From Planctomycetota bacterium (lineage in GTDB: Bacteria > Planctomycetota > UBA1135), in NCBI GenBank assembly GCA_029243845.1, contig JAQWRF010000100.1, positions 1-12,204 of the forward strand: 12,204 bases of DNA, given 5' to 3'. Under the pieces are notes generated by a model. That model saw only the letters and a program-made list of their open reading frames with translations, was not told the origin of the DNA and ran no database searches. A program made the position numbers and the translations under genes. Positions 1 to 7,585 of the stretch are shown in pieces. Numbering within the stretch: position 1 is the first letter of the stretch; every line of letters begins with the position of its first letter.

Positions 1-1713
1 CTTACTATCCCGGGTGGCATCGATTTTTCATCGAACGACTACTTAGGTTTATCACAACATCCGAGTGTCGCGAAGGCGGCGATTGCAGCCATTGAAGAAT
101 TCGGAGCAGGCGCGCCGTCCGCGAGATTGTTGCGCGGCAACTACCCCATTCATCGCCAGGCTGAGCTCACTGCTGCACAATTCTTTGGCACGGAAGATGC
201 GCTTATTTTCCCTAGTGGATGGCAAGCAAACATTGCTATTCTGTCGTCGCTATCAACGCAAGACGATGTGTTGATTTGCGATGAATTAATCCACGCCTCT
301 TTAATTGATGGCGCGCGTTTGAGCAAGGCGCGGGTAAAGATTTTCAAGCACAACGACTTGCAAGAGCTAGAAGATCGACTCGAGGGTAGTGCTGGCATGC
401 ATCGGCGTTTTGTTGTCGTAGAAGACGTCTACTCAATGGACGGCGATCGTACCCCGCTGTCCGAAATTATGGAACTGTGTGAGCAATATGATGCTTATGT
501 AATTTTAGATTTAGCACACTCTGCTGGTCTGTATCCAACGCGGCATTATCAATCGAAACGCGTTATAACGCGTATGGTGACTGGGGGGAAAGCGCTTGGC
601 GTCGGAGGCGGCATTGTTTGCGCAAGCAGCATTGTTATTAATCATTTAATAAATCATTCCCGCGGATTTGTTTACACAACCGCTGTTTCTCCGGCAACTT
701 GCGCAGCGTTGCAACGCTCAATGCAGCTATTGCGTGAACAGCCCGAACTGTGTGATGCCGCTCATAATAACGCACAATTACTGCGTGAGCTGCTACGCAT
801 CAAAGGTTACGCATGCCCCGGCGAGTCACCGATTCTGCCGTTGATTATCGGCGACACCCTGCAAACAATTAATGTCGCCGGACAATTGCAACAGCGCGGA
901 TTTGACGTGCGCGCGATTCGACCGCCAACCGTTGCCGAAGGCAGCAGCCGCTTGCGCATTGTAGTGCGTGCTACCCATACTCCAGAGCAGCTAAGTGATT
1001 TAGCTGATGCAATTAGTGAATGCGCTATCGTGCCTGAAGCTGTAAAAATGACATCGCGGCGCTTTAATGATTTGCTTGTGATTGGCACCGACACCGATGT
1101 TGGCAAAACAGTTATTTCATCTTTGCTGATGCGCGCTGCTTCACGTTACGGCGTTGATGCAAAATATTTGAAACCCGTGCAAACTGGAAAGGATAGTGAC
1201 AGCCACTCCGTTCAACAATTAGCCGCACTTGATAGCACTGCAATCTGTAAACCACTTGTGGAGTTGGGCCTGCCCGCATCAGTAGACCAGGCAGCCGACG
1301 CTGAAGGAGTTACCGTGACCATCAGTGATGCTTTGCCGAAGGCCAAAAAGATTATGGCGGAAAACAAATCAACGGTCATCGAAACTGCGGGCGGTTTGTT
1401 AGTGCCCTGGAATAACCGTGAAGACCAAGGCGACTTCGCGCAACGCCTGTCGGTCGATGCCGTTTTGGTGGCGCGAACTACCTTAGGCACACTAAATCAC
1501 ACGCTACTTACCATCGAGGCGCTGAATAGGCGCGGCATTAAGTTGCGCGCATTATTTTTGGTTGGCGATCCGCATAGCGAAAATAAAAACAGCCTCCAGG
1601 CACAAATCCGCGACGTCCCTATTTTTGAATTCCCTTTGTTTAAGAAATTGAGCACCGCAAATTTAGATTTATGGCTCGACACTGAAGACTTAGAATTTTT
1701 ATTTAAAAACTAA
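1..1713 (+). CDS. bioFD: Bifunctional 8-amino-7-oxononanoate synthase / dethiobiotin synthetase (BioF-BioD fusion), 5' partial
   Basis: The frame is open from base 1, so the true start lies upstream; about 30-40 N-terminal residues of BioF appear missing. BioF domain (bases 1 to about 1030): SSNDYLGLSQHP at the N-terminal side, GNYPIH with the substrate/PLP-stacking His, DLAHSAG with the PLP Asp and His, GGKALGVGG with the PLP lysine at 589-591, and IRPPTV near the end. It condenses a pimeloyl thioester with alanine to give KAPA. BioD domain (about 1060-1710): P-loop GTDTDVGKT at 1084-1110, KPVQTG, and ETAGG; it closes the ureido ring of DAPA using ATP and CO2. The two domains are joined without a stop. 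An in-frame ATG at 1048 sits just where a free-standing BioD would start, so internal initiation is conceivable. ETAGG replaces E. coli EGAGG, but I recall ETAGG from plant BioD domains. The gene overlaps bioA by one base (TAATG). Domain identities are secure; the fused state rests on this assembly being correct. Confidence 0.95.
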   Translation, partial: LTIPGGIDFSSNDYLGLSQHPSVAKAAIAAIEEFGAGAPSARLLRGNYPIHRQAELTAAQFFGTEDALIFPSGWQANIAILSSLSTQDDVLICDELIHASLIDGARLSKARVKIFKHNDLQELEDRLEGSAGMHRRFVVVEDVYSMDGDRTPLSEIMELCEQYDAYVILDLAHSAGLYPTRHYQSKRVITRMVTGGKALGVGGGIVCASSIVINHLINHSRGFVYTTAVSPATCAALQRSMQLLREQPELCDAAHNNAQLLRELLRIKGYACPGESPILPLIIGDTLQTINVAGQLQQRGFDVRAIRPPTVAEGSSRLRIVVRATHTPEQLSDLADAISECAIVPEAVKMTSRRFNDLLVIGTDTDVGKTVISSLLMRAASRYGVDAKYLKPVQTGKDSDSHSVQQLAALDSTAICKPLVELGLPASVDQAADAEGVTVTISDALPKAKKIMAENKSTVIETAGGLLVPWNNREDQGDFAQRLSVDAVLVARTTLGTLNHTLLTIEALNRRGIKLRALFLVGDPHSENKNSLQAQIRDVPIFEFPLFKKLSTANLDLWLDTEDLEFLFKN

Positions 1714-2978
1714 TGGCTTCTAACTTACAACAGCGTGATGCCAAGGTTTGCTGGCACCCTTTTACGCAACATCAAATTGACCCGTTGCCGCTACCTATCG
1801 TTTCGGCGAAAGATGCGACCTTGGTTCTAGAAGATGGCAGCACCCGCATCGATGCTATTTCAAGTTGGTGGTCGGTGCTGCATGGGCACTGCCGTCCTGA
1901 ATTAGCTGAGGTTTTGTTTAAGCAGGCCTCTACTTTGGATCACGTTTTATTTGCTGGGTGCACGCATCAACCCGCTGTTGAGTTGGCGGAATTATTGATA
2001 GAGGTTGCCCCTGATTCTTTATCACGCGTTTTTTACTCTGATAATGGTTCGACTGCCGTCGAAATCGGTCTAAAGGCGGCGTATCAATCTTGGGTACGGC
2101 GCGGGCAAGCGCAGCGCACTACTTTCATTTCTTTAGAGCATAGTTATCACGGCGACACATTTGGCGCGATGGCTTTGGGAGACCCCGTCCCGTTCTTTAG
2201 CGAGTTCGAACCCTTTCTGTTTGATGTAAGGCGAGTCGACCCGACCGCCGAAAGTTTGCGCACTGCACTTGAAGAGCTAGGTGATCAAGCATGTGCCTTC
2301 ATCGTTGAGCCATTGGTTCAAGGGGCGGCTGGAATGAAAATGCACTCCATTGAATTCTTGCGAGCGGCGCGTGAATTATGCACGGAGTTCGGCATTTTCT
2401 TTATTGCTGACGAAGTTATGACAGGGTTCGGGCGCACCGGTAGTTTATTCTCTTGTCAGACCGCGGGGATCGAGCCAGACATCATGGCCATCGCTAAAGG
2501 CTTAAGCGGCGGCATACTTCCGCTGTCCGCTACTCTTGTAAGTGAAGAGATATACCAAGATTTTCTCGACGACGAACGAGCGAAAGCCTTTTTCCACGGG
2601 CACACTTTCACTGGCAATCCCTTGGGCTGTGCTGTCGCTTTACGCTCATTACAGCTGTGTATCGAAGAGCAAACTCCACAGCGCCTGCAAGAAATAGGAA
2701 ATTTGGTAGAATGCGCGCTTGCGTCTCTGAGTGACCACCCGCGAATTGAAATGAGAAGGTGCGGCGGAATAGTTGCCATTGAGATAATTACCGACCATGG
2801 TGGTTATCTAGCCTGCGCTGGCGACATCCTGCGAAACGCTTGTAGAGAACTAGACGACGTACTTCTTCGCCCTCTGGGCAATGTGCTGTATGCAATGCCA
2901 CCGGCTTGCACCACTGAAGAAGAGTGTCAAATTATTGCTGATGCAATGATTAAGGTTGTCATGCAAGCTGTGCAATAA
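1713..2978 (+). CDS. bioA: Adenosylmethionine--8-amino-7-oxononanoate aminotransferase (BioA)
   Basis: A class III PLP aminotransferase that converts KAPA to 7,8-diaminopelargonic acid, normally with S-adenosylmethionine as amino donor. At 421 residues it has the usual family length. Visible landmarks: WHPFTQ (14-19), SWWSVLHGH (51-59, the aromatic pair in the substrate pocket), SDNGSTAVE (109-117, PLP phosphate binding), SYHGDTFGAM (144-153, PLP-stacking Tyr), ADEVMTGFGRTG (232-243, Asp233 to the pyridine nitrogen), AKGLSGG with the Schiff-base Lys262, and HGHTFTGNPLGC (295-306). These are BioA rather than other class III enzymes. The start ATG shares its A with the stop of the BioF-BioD gene, so translational coupling is likely; there is no Shine-Dalgarno sequence. 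The KAPA made by BioF is its substrate, and its product feeds the BioD half of the neighbour. Confidence 0.96.
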   Translation: MASNLQQRDAKVCWHPFTQHQIDPLPLPIVSAKDATLVLEDGSTRIDAISSWWSVLHGHCRPELAEVLFKQASTLDHVLFAGCTHQPAVELAELLIEVAPDSLSRVFYSDNGSTAVEIGLKAAYQSWVRRGQAQRTTFISLEHSYHGDTFGAMALGDPVPFFSEFEPFLFDVRRVDPTAESLRTALEELGDQACAFIVEPLVQGAAGMKMHSIEFLRAARELCTEFGIFFIADEVMTGFGRTGSLFSCQTAGIEPDIMAIAKGLSGGILPLSATLVSEEIYQDFLDDERAKAFFHGHTFTGNPLGCAVALRSLQLCIEEQTPQRLQEIGNLVECALASLSDHPRIEMRRCGGIVAIEIITDHGGYLACAGDILRNACRELDDVLLRPLGNVLYAMPPACTTEEECQIIADAMIKVVMQAVQ

Positions 2979-2992
2979 CACCAAATAAAATC

Positions 2993-4675
2993 ATGACATC
3001 ACTTAAGTTCACTGAGCTGGGGCTTCCAGCTGCAATGGTCGATTCTTTAGAAAGCTTTGGCTACGAAAGCCCATCGCCTATTCAAGCTGAAGCAATTCCG
3101 TATTTACTCGAGAAGCGCGACATTATTGGTCAGGCGCAAACCGGCACGGGTAAAACCGCTGCGTTTGCTTTGCCTATTTTGACGAATATAGATTTAGCCA
3201 ATCGCGTGCCGCAAGTCTTGGTGCTGGCGCCAACTCGCGAATTAGCTATTCAGGTAGCGGAGTCCTTTCAGAAGTATGCGCGCTCGCTGCCGGGATTCCA
3301 TGTATTGCCAATTTATGGTGGCCAAGCTTACCAGCACCAGTTGCGTCCACTAAAGAAGGGAGTCCACGTTGTCGTGGGTACTCCAGGTCGTGTGCTTGAT
3401 CACATTAAACGCGGCACTCTTAAGCTCGACCAGCTAACTACTTTGGTTCTTGACGAGGCCGACGAAATGCTGCGCATGGGCTTCATCGATGATGTTAATT
3501 TCGTTCTTGAAAACTGTCCTGACAAACGCCAGATTGCTTTGTTCTCAGCTACTATGCCGCGAGAGATTAAGAAGATAGCTGATAAGTATCTCAATTCTCC
3601 AGCTGAAGTAAAAATTAGGGTAAGGCAAGCGACCGCTGACACTATTAACCAGCGTTACCAGATTGTGACCGGGCGCAAAAAAATTGACGCGCTTGCTCGT
3701 CTGTTAGAGTTCGAAGAAGTTGATGCAATGATTGTGTTCGTGCGCACTAAAAATGCCACCACCATCACCGCAGAACAACTCGAAGCGCGTGGATATTCTG
3801 CAGCTGCCCTAAATGGTGATATTCCGCAGGGACAACGCGAGCAAATCATTAAGCGCCTCAAAGGCGGAGGGATCGATATTATTGTCGCTACCGATGTAGC
3901 GGCTCGTGGCCTTGACGTAACTCGCGTTAGCCACGTTATCAATTACGATGCGCCAACTGACCCAGAATCTTATGTCCATCGCATCGGGCGTACTGGTCGC
4001 GCTGGTGCTGCTGGTGAAGCAATCTTGTTTGTTACACCACGCGAGAAACGTTTGCTACGCATGCTCGAGAAGGTGACTGGGGCAGACATCAAGCCCATGA
4101 AAATGCCTACTACTGATGAAATCAACGAGCAACGTATCGAGCGTTTTAAGGATGAAATTTCTGCGGCCATCGAAGACGACAAGCTCGAATTCAACTTGCG
4201 CCTGATTGATAGCTACTTGACTGACCATCCTGAAACTGAAGCTGTTAATGTTGCTGCGGCGTTGGCATTCATCGCACAAGGCAAAAAGCCGCTGCTAATC
4301 TCCAGGAATGAGATGGTTCGCGACGAAGACTTCTCTGCTGACCGCAACCAACGCGAACCACGCGACAGCCGCGGGCGCGGGCGCGAGGATCGCGGCCCTC
4401 GCCGTGACAAGCGTAGTGGCAAAGTTGAAAAGTCAACCGAGGCTGGCATGGAACGTTTCCGAATTGAAATCGGGCATCGTGACCAAGTGCGGCCTGGCTC
4501 TATTGTCGCGGTTATTGCCAAAACTTCTGGCCTGCAGGGCAAGCATATCGGCCGTATTGAAATTTATGACAATTTCGCAACAGTTGATTTGCCTATTGGC
4601 ATGCCGGGTGATGTCTTAGACGACCTGTCGCATGTTAAAATAAATAACAGGTCTTTAAAGATGTCTCGCCTCTAA
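2993..4675 (+). CDS. deaD: ATP-dependent DEAD-box RNA helicase, DeaD/CsdA type
   Basis: A 560-residue RNA helicase of the type that unwinds structured RNA during cold adaptation, ribosome assembly and mRNA decay. All core motifs are intact: Q motif (FGYESPSPIQ, 22-31), motif I AQTGTGKT (48-55), Ia PTRELA (80-85), Ib TPGR (130-133), II DEAD (154-157), III SAT (185-187), IV IVFVRTKNA, V ATDVAARGLD (299-308), VI HRIGRTGR (329-336). An Arg/Asp-rich linker (about 449-477, with RGRGRED) leads to a DbpA-type RNA-binding domain (about 487-557, with QGKHIGRIEIYDNFATVDLP). It is shorter than E. coli DeaD (629 residues) because it stops right after that domain and lacks the long RG-rich tail. It begins only 14 bases after bioA and has no Shine-Dalgarno sequence, so it is probably in the biotin transcript or driven from inside bioA. 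Confidence 0.95.
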   Translation: MTSLKFTELGLPAAMVDSLESFGYESPSPIQAEAIPYLLEKRDIIGQAQTGTGKTAAFALPILTNIDLANRVPQVLVLAPTRELAIQVAESFQKYARSLPGFHVLPIYGGQAYQHQLRPLKKGVHVVVGTPGRVLDHIKRGTLKLDQLTTLVLDEADEMLRMGFIDDVNFVLENCPDKRQIALFSATMPREIKKIADKYLNSPAEVKIRVRQATADTINQRYQIVTGRKKIDALARLLEFEEVDAMIVFVRTKNATTITAEQLEARGYSAAALNGDIPQGQREQIIKRLKGGGIDIIVATDVAARGLDVTRVSHVINYDAPTDPESYVHRIGRTGRAGAAGEAILFVTPREKRLLRMLEKVTGADIKPMKMPTTDEINEQRIERFKDEISAAIEDDKLEFNLRLIDSYLTDHPETEAVNVAAALAFIAQGKKPLLISRNEMVRDEDFSADRNQREPRDSRGRGREDRGPRRDKRSGKVEKSTEAGMERFRIEIGHRDQVRPGSIVAVIAKTSGLQGKHIGRIEIYDNFATVDLPIGMPGDVLDDLSHVKINNRSLKMSRL

Positions 4676-4679
4676 TCCA

Positions 4680-5357
4680 ATGCAAAACTATATAGATAAA
4701 GCTGCCTCGCAAGATTGCATGAAAACCTTGCATGAGATTCTACCGCAAATCGTCGCTGAACCGTTATTACATTCTCGCATGGTTAACACTTTGTCGCGCA
4801 TGGAATATGTGGGCACGCGCAAAATGCTAAAGGCGCGTAATTCCGCACGAATGGACAACGATGGCTTGATGCACATCATTGAAGAGGCTTCGCATGCGCT
4901 ACGATTAAAGCGCGCGGCGATTAAGCTGAACGGGGGCACCGAAGAAGGCATTGCTACCTATTCTGACGCGCACACCTTGGCTGGCGATGCCGCTGAAAAT
5001 TACTTGCAGCAAGTCGACCGTGCTTGCGAAACGATTGTGGCTGACTGCGGTCTGTCTTTTGACGACCAAAGCGAGGCCAACTATATTTTAAGTAGTGTGG
5101 CTATCGAAGTTCGCGCCGATTGTTTTTACCCAATTTACGAGAAGTGCCTTGTTGAAGCGGGCGCACCGTTTTCAGTTTCTTCAATTCTTAAAGATGAAGA
5201 GCAGCATCTTAAAGAGATGAGCGAAAAGGCCGCGGTGCTGTTTGGCGACAACTGGCGAGATGTTTTTGATAAAGCTTTTGCTGCCGAATCAACGTTCTTC
5301 ATCGATTGGTCTAATAACATCAAAGATGCGGCATGCCTGAGCGCGACACTACGGTAG
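4680..5357 (+). CDS. Ferritin-like di-iron carboxylate protein of unknown function
   Basis: I do not recognise a named family. The 225-residue protein is predicted to be almost wholly helical, soluble and without signal peptide. It carries the full ligand set of a carboxylate-bridged di-iron four-helix bundle: Glu42 (SRMEYVGTRK), Glu69-x-x-His72 (EEASHALRLK), Glu143 (AIEVRADCFYP), and Glu173-x-x-His176 (KDEEQHLKEM). The spacings of 27 residues (E42 to E69) and 30 residues (E143 to E173) fit paired helices as in MiaE, Coq7 or ribonucleotide reductase R2. Such proteins activate O2 for hydroxylation, desaturation or oxidation, or store iron; which applies here cannot be told from the sequence. 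It starts 4 bases after the helicase stop and its last 25 bases overlap the flavoprotein gene, which suggests tight co-expression with a possible electron donor. No Shine-Dalgarno sequence is present. The fold call is fairly firm; the function is open. Confidence 0.8.
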   Translation: MQNYIDKAASQDCMKTLHEILPQIVAEPLLHSRMVNTLSRMEYVGTRKMLKARNSARMDNDGLMHIIEEASHALRLKRAAIKLNGGTEEGIATYSDAHTLAGDAAENYLQQVDRACETIVADCGLSFDDQSEANYILSSVAIEVRADCFYPIYEKCLVEAGAPFSVSSILKDEEQHLKEMSEKAAVLFGDNWRDVFDKAFAAESTFFIDWSNNIKDAACLSATLR

Positions 5358-6538
5358 TCATTGGCGCTGGTGCTGCTGGATTAATGGCAGCCATTTGGGC
5401 GGCACGTTCCGGCCAAAAAACCGTGGTGCTTGAAACCAAAGCGCAAGCAGCTAAAAAAATATTAATTAGTGGTGGTGGGCGCTGCAACTTATTGCCGTCT
5501 GTTGTTAGCGAAAGCGATTTCTTTTCTAACTCTTCCGACAATGTGCTCAAAAGATTGTTTCGCACTTGGACACTCGAACAAATGCAGATGTTTTTCGAGT
5601 ACGAGATTGATGTGCCGCTTGAGCTCGAAAGTGAAACCGGCAAACTATTCCCTGCTGCGCAAAAAGCCATTGTGGTGCGCGATGCTCTTCAGCGAGAGCT
5701 GGTTAACCTTGGCGGTGAAATAAAGTTCGACCACCAAGTAACGGACGTGAAAAAGATGAACGGCGAGTTCGTCATTGCTTGCAGTCATGAAGTGGTCACT
5801 GCCACAAAACTTATTTTGGCGACAGGCGGGAAGTCCGTTCCCAAGACAGGCTCCGATGGCTTCGGCTATGAAATTGCGCGGCGCCTCGGGCACAGCAGCC
5901 TTGCTAACTACCCCGCCCTCGCACCGCTGACGACCAACGAAACTTTGCTTACAGACCTGAGTGGGGTTAGCTTGAGTGTTGAATGGAGCACGTATAAAAG
6001 TAATAGGCTTTTAGAAAAAGGCATAAACGATTTGCTCTTCACCCACCACGGATTTAGTGGCCCGGCCATTCTTGATGCTAGCCATTGGGTAATCCGCGAC
6101 AAAGCTGAATTAATAATCAACTTCACCAAGAAAAGTGCTGAGCAATGGCGCGACTTCATCATTGAGCATCCATCAACCACTACACTGAGCCTAATAAGCG
6201 ATATCGTTCCCCTGCGTTTGGCGAAGGCCATAATCGAAAAAACCGGGGTTGAGTCAAGTGAGCGCGTGGGCAATCTAACTAAAGATCGGCGCAAGGCTTT
6301 GATTGAGGCGATGTGCCATTACAAACTTGATATTACTGGCAACCGCGGCTTAGCTGTCGCCGAAGTTACTGGCGGTGGAGTTCCTCTTGATGAAGTTAAT
6401 CTCTCAACCTTCGAAAGTCGCAAAACCGAAGGGCTTTATCTCTGCGGTGAAATACTCGATGTGATTGGGCGTATTGGCGGTTATAACTTTTACTGGGCTT
6501 TCGTTAGCGCGCGCCTTGCCGGAGAATCTACAAAATAA
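5333..6538 (+). CDS. yhiN: NAD(P)/FAD-dependent oxidoreductase, HI0933/YhiN (BaiN-like) family
   Basis: A 401-residue flavoprotein, full length for the family. The N-terminus has the FAD dinucleotide-binding motif GAGAAG (11-16) followed by the acidic end of the second strand (VVLET). The family signature KKILISGGGRCN (41-52) follows. LATGGKSVPKTGSDGFGYEIA is the second conserved block, LLFTHHGFSGPAIL the third, and the C-terminal FAD contact region has TGGGVPLDEV, LYLCGEILDVIG and GGYNFYW (382-388). Members are flavin-dependent oxidoreductases; BaiN in clostridia is linked to bile-acid dehydroxylation, but most members, including this one, have no assigned substrate. The ATG at 5333 places the dinucleotide fold at the usual distance from the start, and lies inside the end of the di-iron gene (25-base overlap, different frame). 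The 3' end overlaps the convergent esterase gene by 11 bases. Confidence 0.92.
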   Translation: MPERDTTVVIGAGAAGLMAAIWAARSGQKTVVLETKAQAAKKILISGGGRCNLLPSVVSESDFFSNSSDNVLKRLFRTWTLEQMQMFFEYEIDVPLELESETGKLFPAAQKAIVVRDALQRELVNLGGEIKFDHQVTDVKKMNGEFVIACSHEVVTATKLILATGGKSVPKTGSDGFGYEIARRLGHSSLANYPALAPLTTNETLLTDLSGVSLSVEWSTYKSNRLLEKGINDLLFTHHGFSGPAILDASHWVIRDKAELIINFTKKSAEQWRDFIIEHPSTTTLSLISDIVPLRLAKAIIEKTGVESSERVGNLTKDRRKALIEAMCHYKLDITGNRGLAVAEVTGGGVPLDEVNLSTFESRKTEGLYLCGEILDVIGRIGGYNFYWAFVSARLAGESTK

Positions 6539-7538
6539 CTTTTAGGCTTTGTTGCCAGCGGTCATCCATCGCGAAGTGACCGCCTTTGAAGTATTCGACA
6601 TGTGCATCGATATTCTGCGCTTTTAATTTTTCATGGAAGCGGCGTAGTCCCCACTGCAGAGCGAACTCATCTGTTTCGCCGGCGTCTAAAAACAGATGGT
6701 CGAGTTGCCGCAAAGCGTCGGCATTATTTTCTTCATCGAGCATGCGCAGCGGATCGTAACTAAGCCATTTGTCAAAAATGTCATGGCGAATTTCTCCGGT
6801 CTCCGGAACAACCGGCAAATCAAAACCAAGTTCGGATTCAGCATTCGGCGAGTAACAAGTGGCCATGGCAATGGCTTCGATGCCGGCGTGTTCAGTAAAA
6901 CCGAACTTTGATAAACCGGGTAACTGTTGGATGAAACACTCAATTCCTCCGTACTTCGACCAGCAAGTTAACGCGTCGGCGAAGCCGCGAAAGTGCGACA
7001 TGTCAAAGCCCATGTCTCCAGCATGTGAGGCAGTAGCGCGGAAAAATCCAGGGTTGCGCATGGTCAATGACAAGGCACCGAATCCCCCGCTAGATTTACC
7101 AACGACAACGCGATTGTCCTCGCCGCCACAGTTGTAATGTTTTTCAACAGCCGGAATTACTTCATTAATAACATAATCTTGATAGTTGCCCGTACCGCTT
7201 GAATTCACGTACTGCGAACCGCCAAGCTTAGTTTCGCAAGCCGGCCACACAAAAACGGCAGGCTTAATTTCTCCGGATTGCATCGCCAGCGCTAAGCGTT
7301 CTGGTACAGACGGCTGCCACATCGATGATTTGTTCACTACCTTGTGATTAAATCCGGTATATCCAGACAGCATGACCACTAACGGCAAAGAGGAAAAATC
7401 TTCGCCCTGCGGCAGCAACATCGGCTGCGAACGTAAGGCCGGATCGTCTAACGGATTGCCCTGCAGCACAACAGAGTCAACATCGAAGGTGGTTAGGACG
7501 GCATCCCCAGCTAAAATGCGGTGGTATTGAAATTGCAT
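6528..7538 (-). CDS. Putative esterase (alpha/beta-hydrolase, esterase D / Fes-like family)
   Basis: A 336-residue alpha/beta-hydrolase without signal peptide, hence probably cytoplasmic. The nucleophile elbow is VVVGKSSGGFGAL, with Ser149 in the G-x-S-x-G pentad (147-151). The likely acid is Asp290 in LDAGETDEF, and the likely base His321 in FKGGHF. An oxyanion-region segment, LPLVVMLSGYTG (51-62), and the YVNSSGTGNYQDYVINEVIPAVEKHY-like block (110-135) match the putative esterase family that includes S-formylglutathione hydrolase and enterochelin esterase. The substrate cannot be inferred. The start ATG has no Shine-Dalgarno sequence, but lies exactly at the predicted +1 of a weak promoter (see the promoter entry). 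It is divergent from mltA across 47 bases and converges on yhiN with an 11-base overlap and no terminator between them. Confidence 0.85.
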   Translation of the reverse strand: MQFQYHRILAGDAVLTTFDVDSVVLQGNPLDDPALRSQPMLLPQGEDFSSLPLVVMLSGYTGFNHKVVNKSSMWQPSVPERLALAMQSGEIKPAVFVWPACETKLGGSQYVNSSGTGNYQDYVINEVIPAVEKHYNCGGEDNRVVVGKSSGGFGALSLTMRNPGFFRATASHAGDMGFDMSHFRGFADALTCWSKYGGIECFIQQLPGLSKFGFTEHAGIEAIAMATCYSPNAESELGFDLPVVPETGEIRHDIFDKWLSYDPLRMLDEENNADALRQLDHLFLDAGETDEFALQWGLRRFHEKLKAQNIDAHVEYFKGGHFAMDDRWQQSLKVIL

Positions 7539-7544
7539 ATACGT

Positions 7545-7573
7545 ATTTCATTGAAGCGGCGCCCCTTATTCAA
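7545..7573 (-). promoter_or_regulatory. Candidate leaderless promoter for the esterase gene
   Basis: On the minus strand, TTGAAT (7573-7568, four of six to TTGACA) and TGAAAT (7550-7545, four of six to TATAAT) are separated by exactly 17 bases. The predicted transcription start, seven bases past the hexamer, is 7538, the A of the esterase ATG. The hexamers are imperfect, so this is a prediction. Its -35 lies inside the promoter of the divergent mltA gene. Confidence 0.4.
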
Positions 7574-7579
7574 TAGGCT
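7551..7579 (+). promoter_or_regulatory. Candidate leaderless promoter for mltA
   Basis: TTGAAG (7551-7556, four of six to TTGACA) and TAGGCT (7574-7579, three of six to TATAAT, keeping the key T, A and final T) are separated by exactly 17 bases. The predicted +1 is 7586, the A of the mltA ATG, and that start codon is independently fixed by the lipoprotein signal. TTGAA (7551-7555) and TTCAA (7569-7573) form an inverted repeat around 7562, so the two divergent -35 elements are its two arms; the GGCGCC palindrome lies between them at 7558-7563. Confidence 0.4.
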
Positions 7580-7585
7580 ATAGAC

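Noticed and set aside
4440..4480. Frameshift in the helicase between core and RNA-binding domain
   Set aside because: The frame is continuous; the low-complexity Arg/Asp linker is normal for DeaD-type helicases.
4308..4619. A 103-residue plus-strand open frame inside the helicase gene
   Set aside because: It is an out-of-frame shadow of the Arg-rich linker and RNA-binding domain of the helicase, with no recognisable domain.
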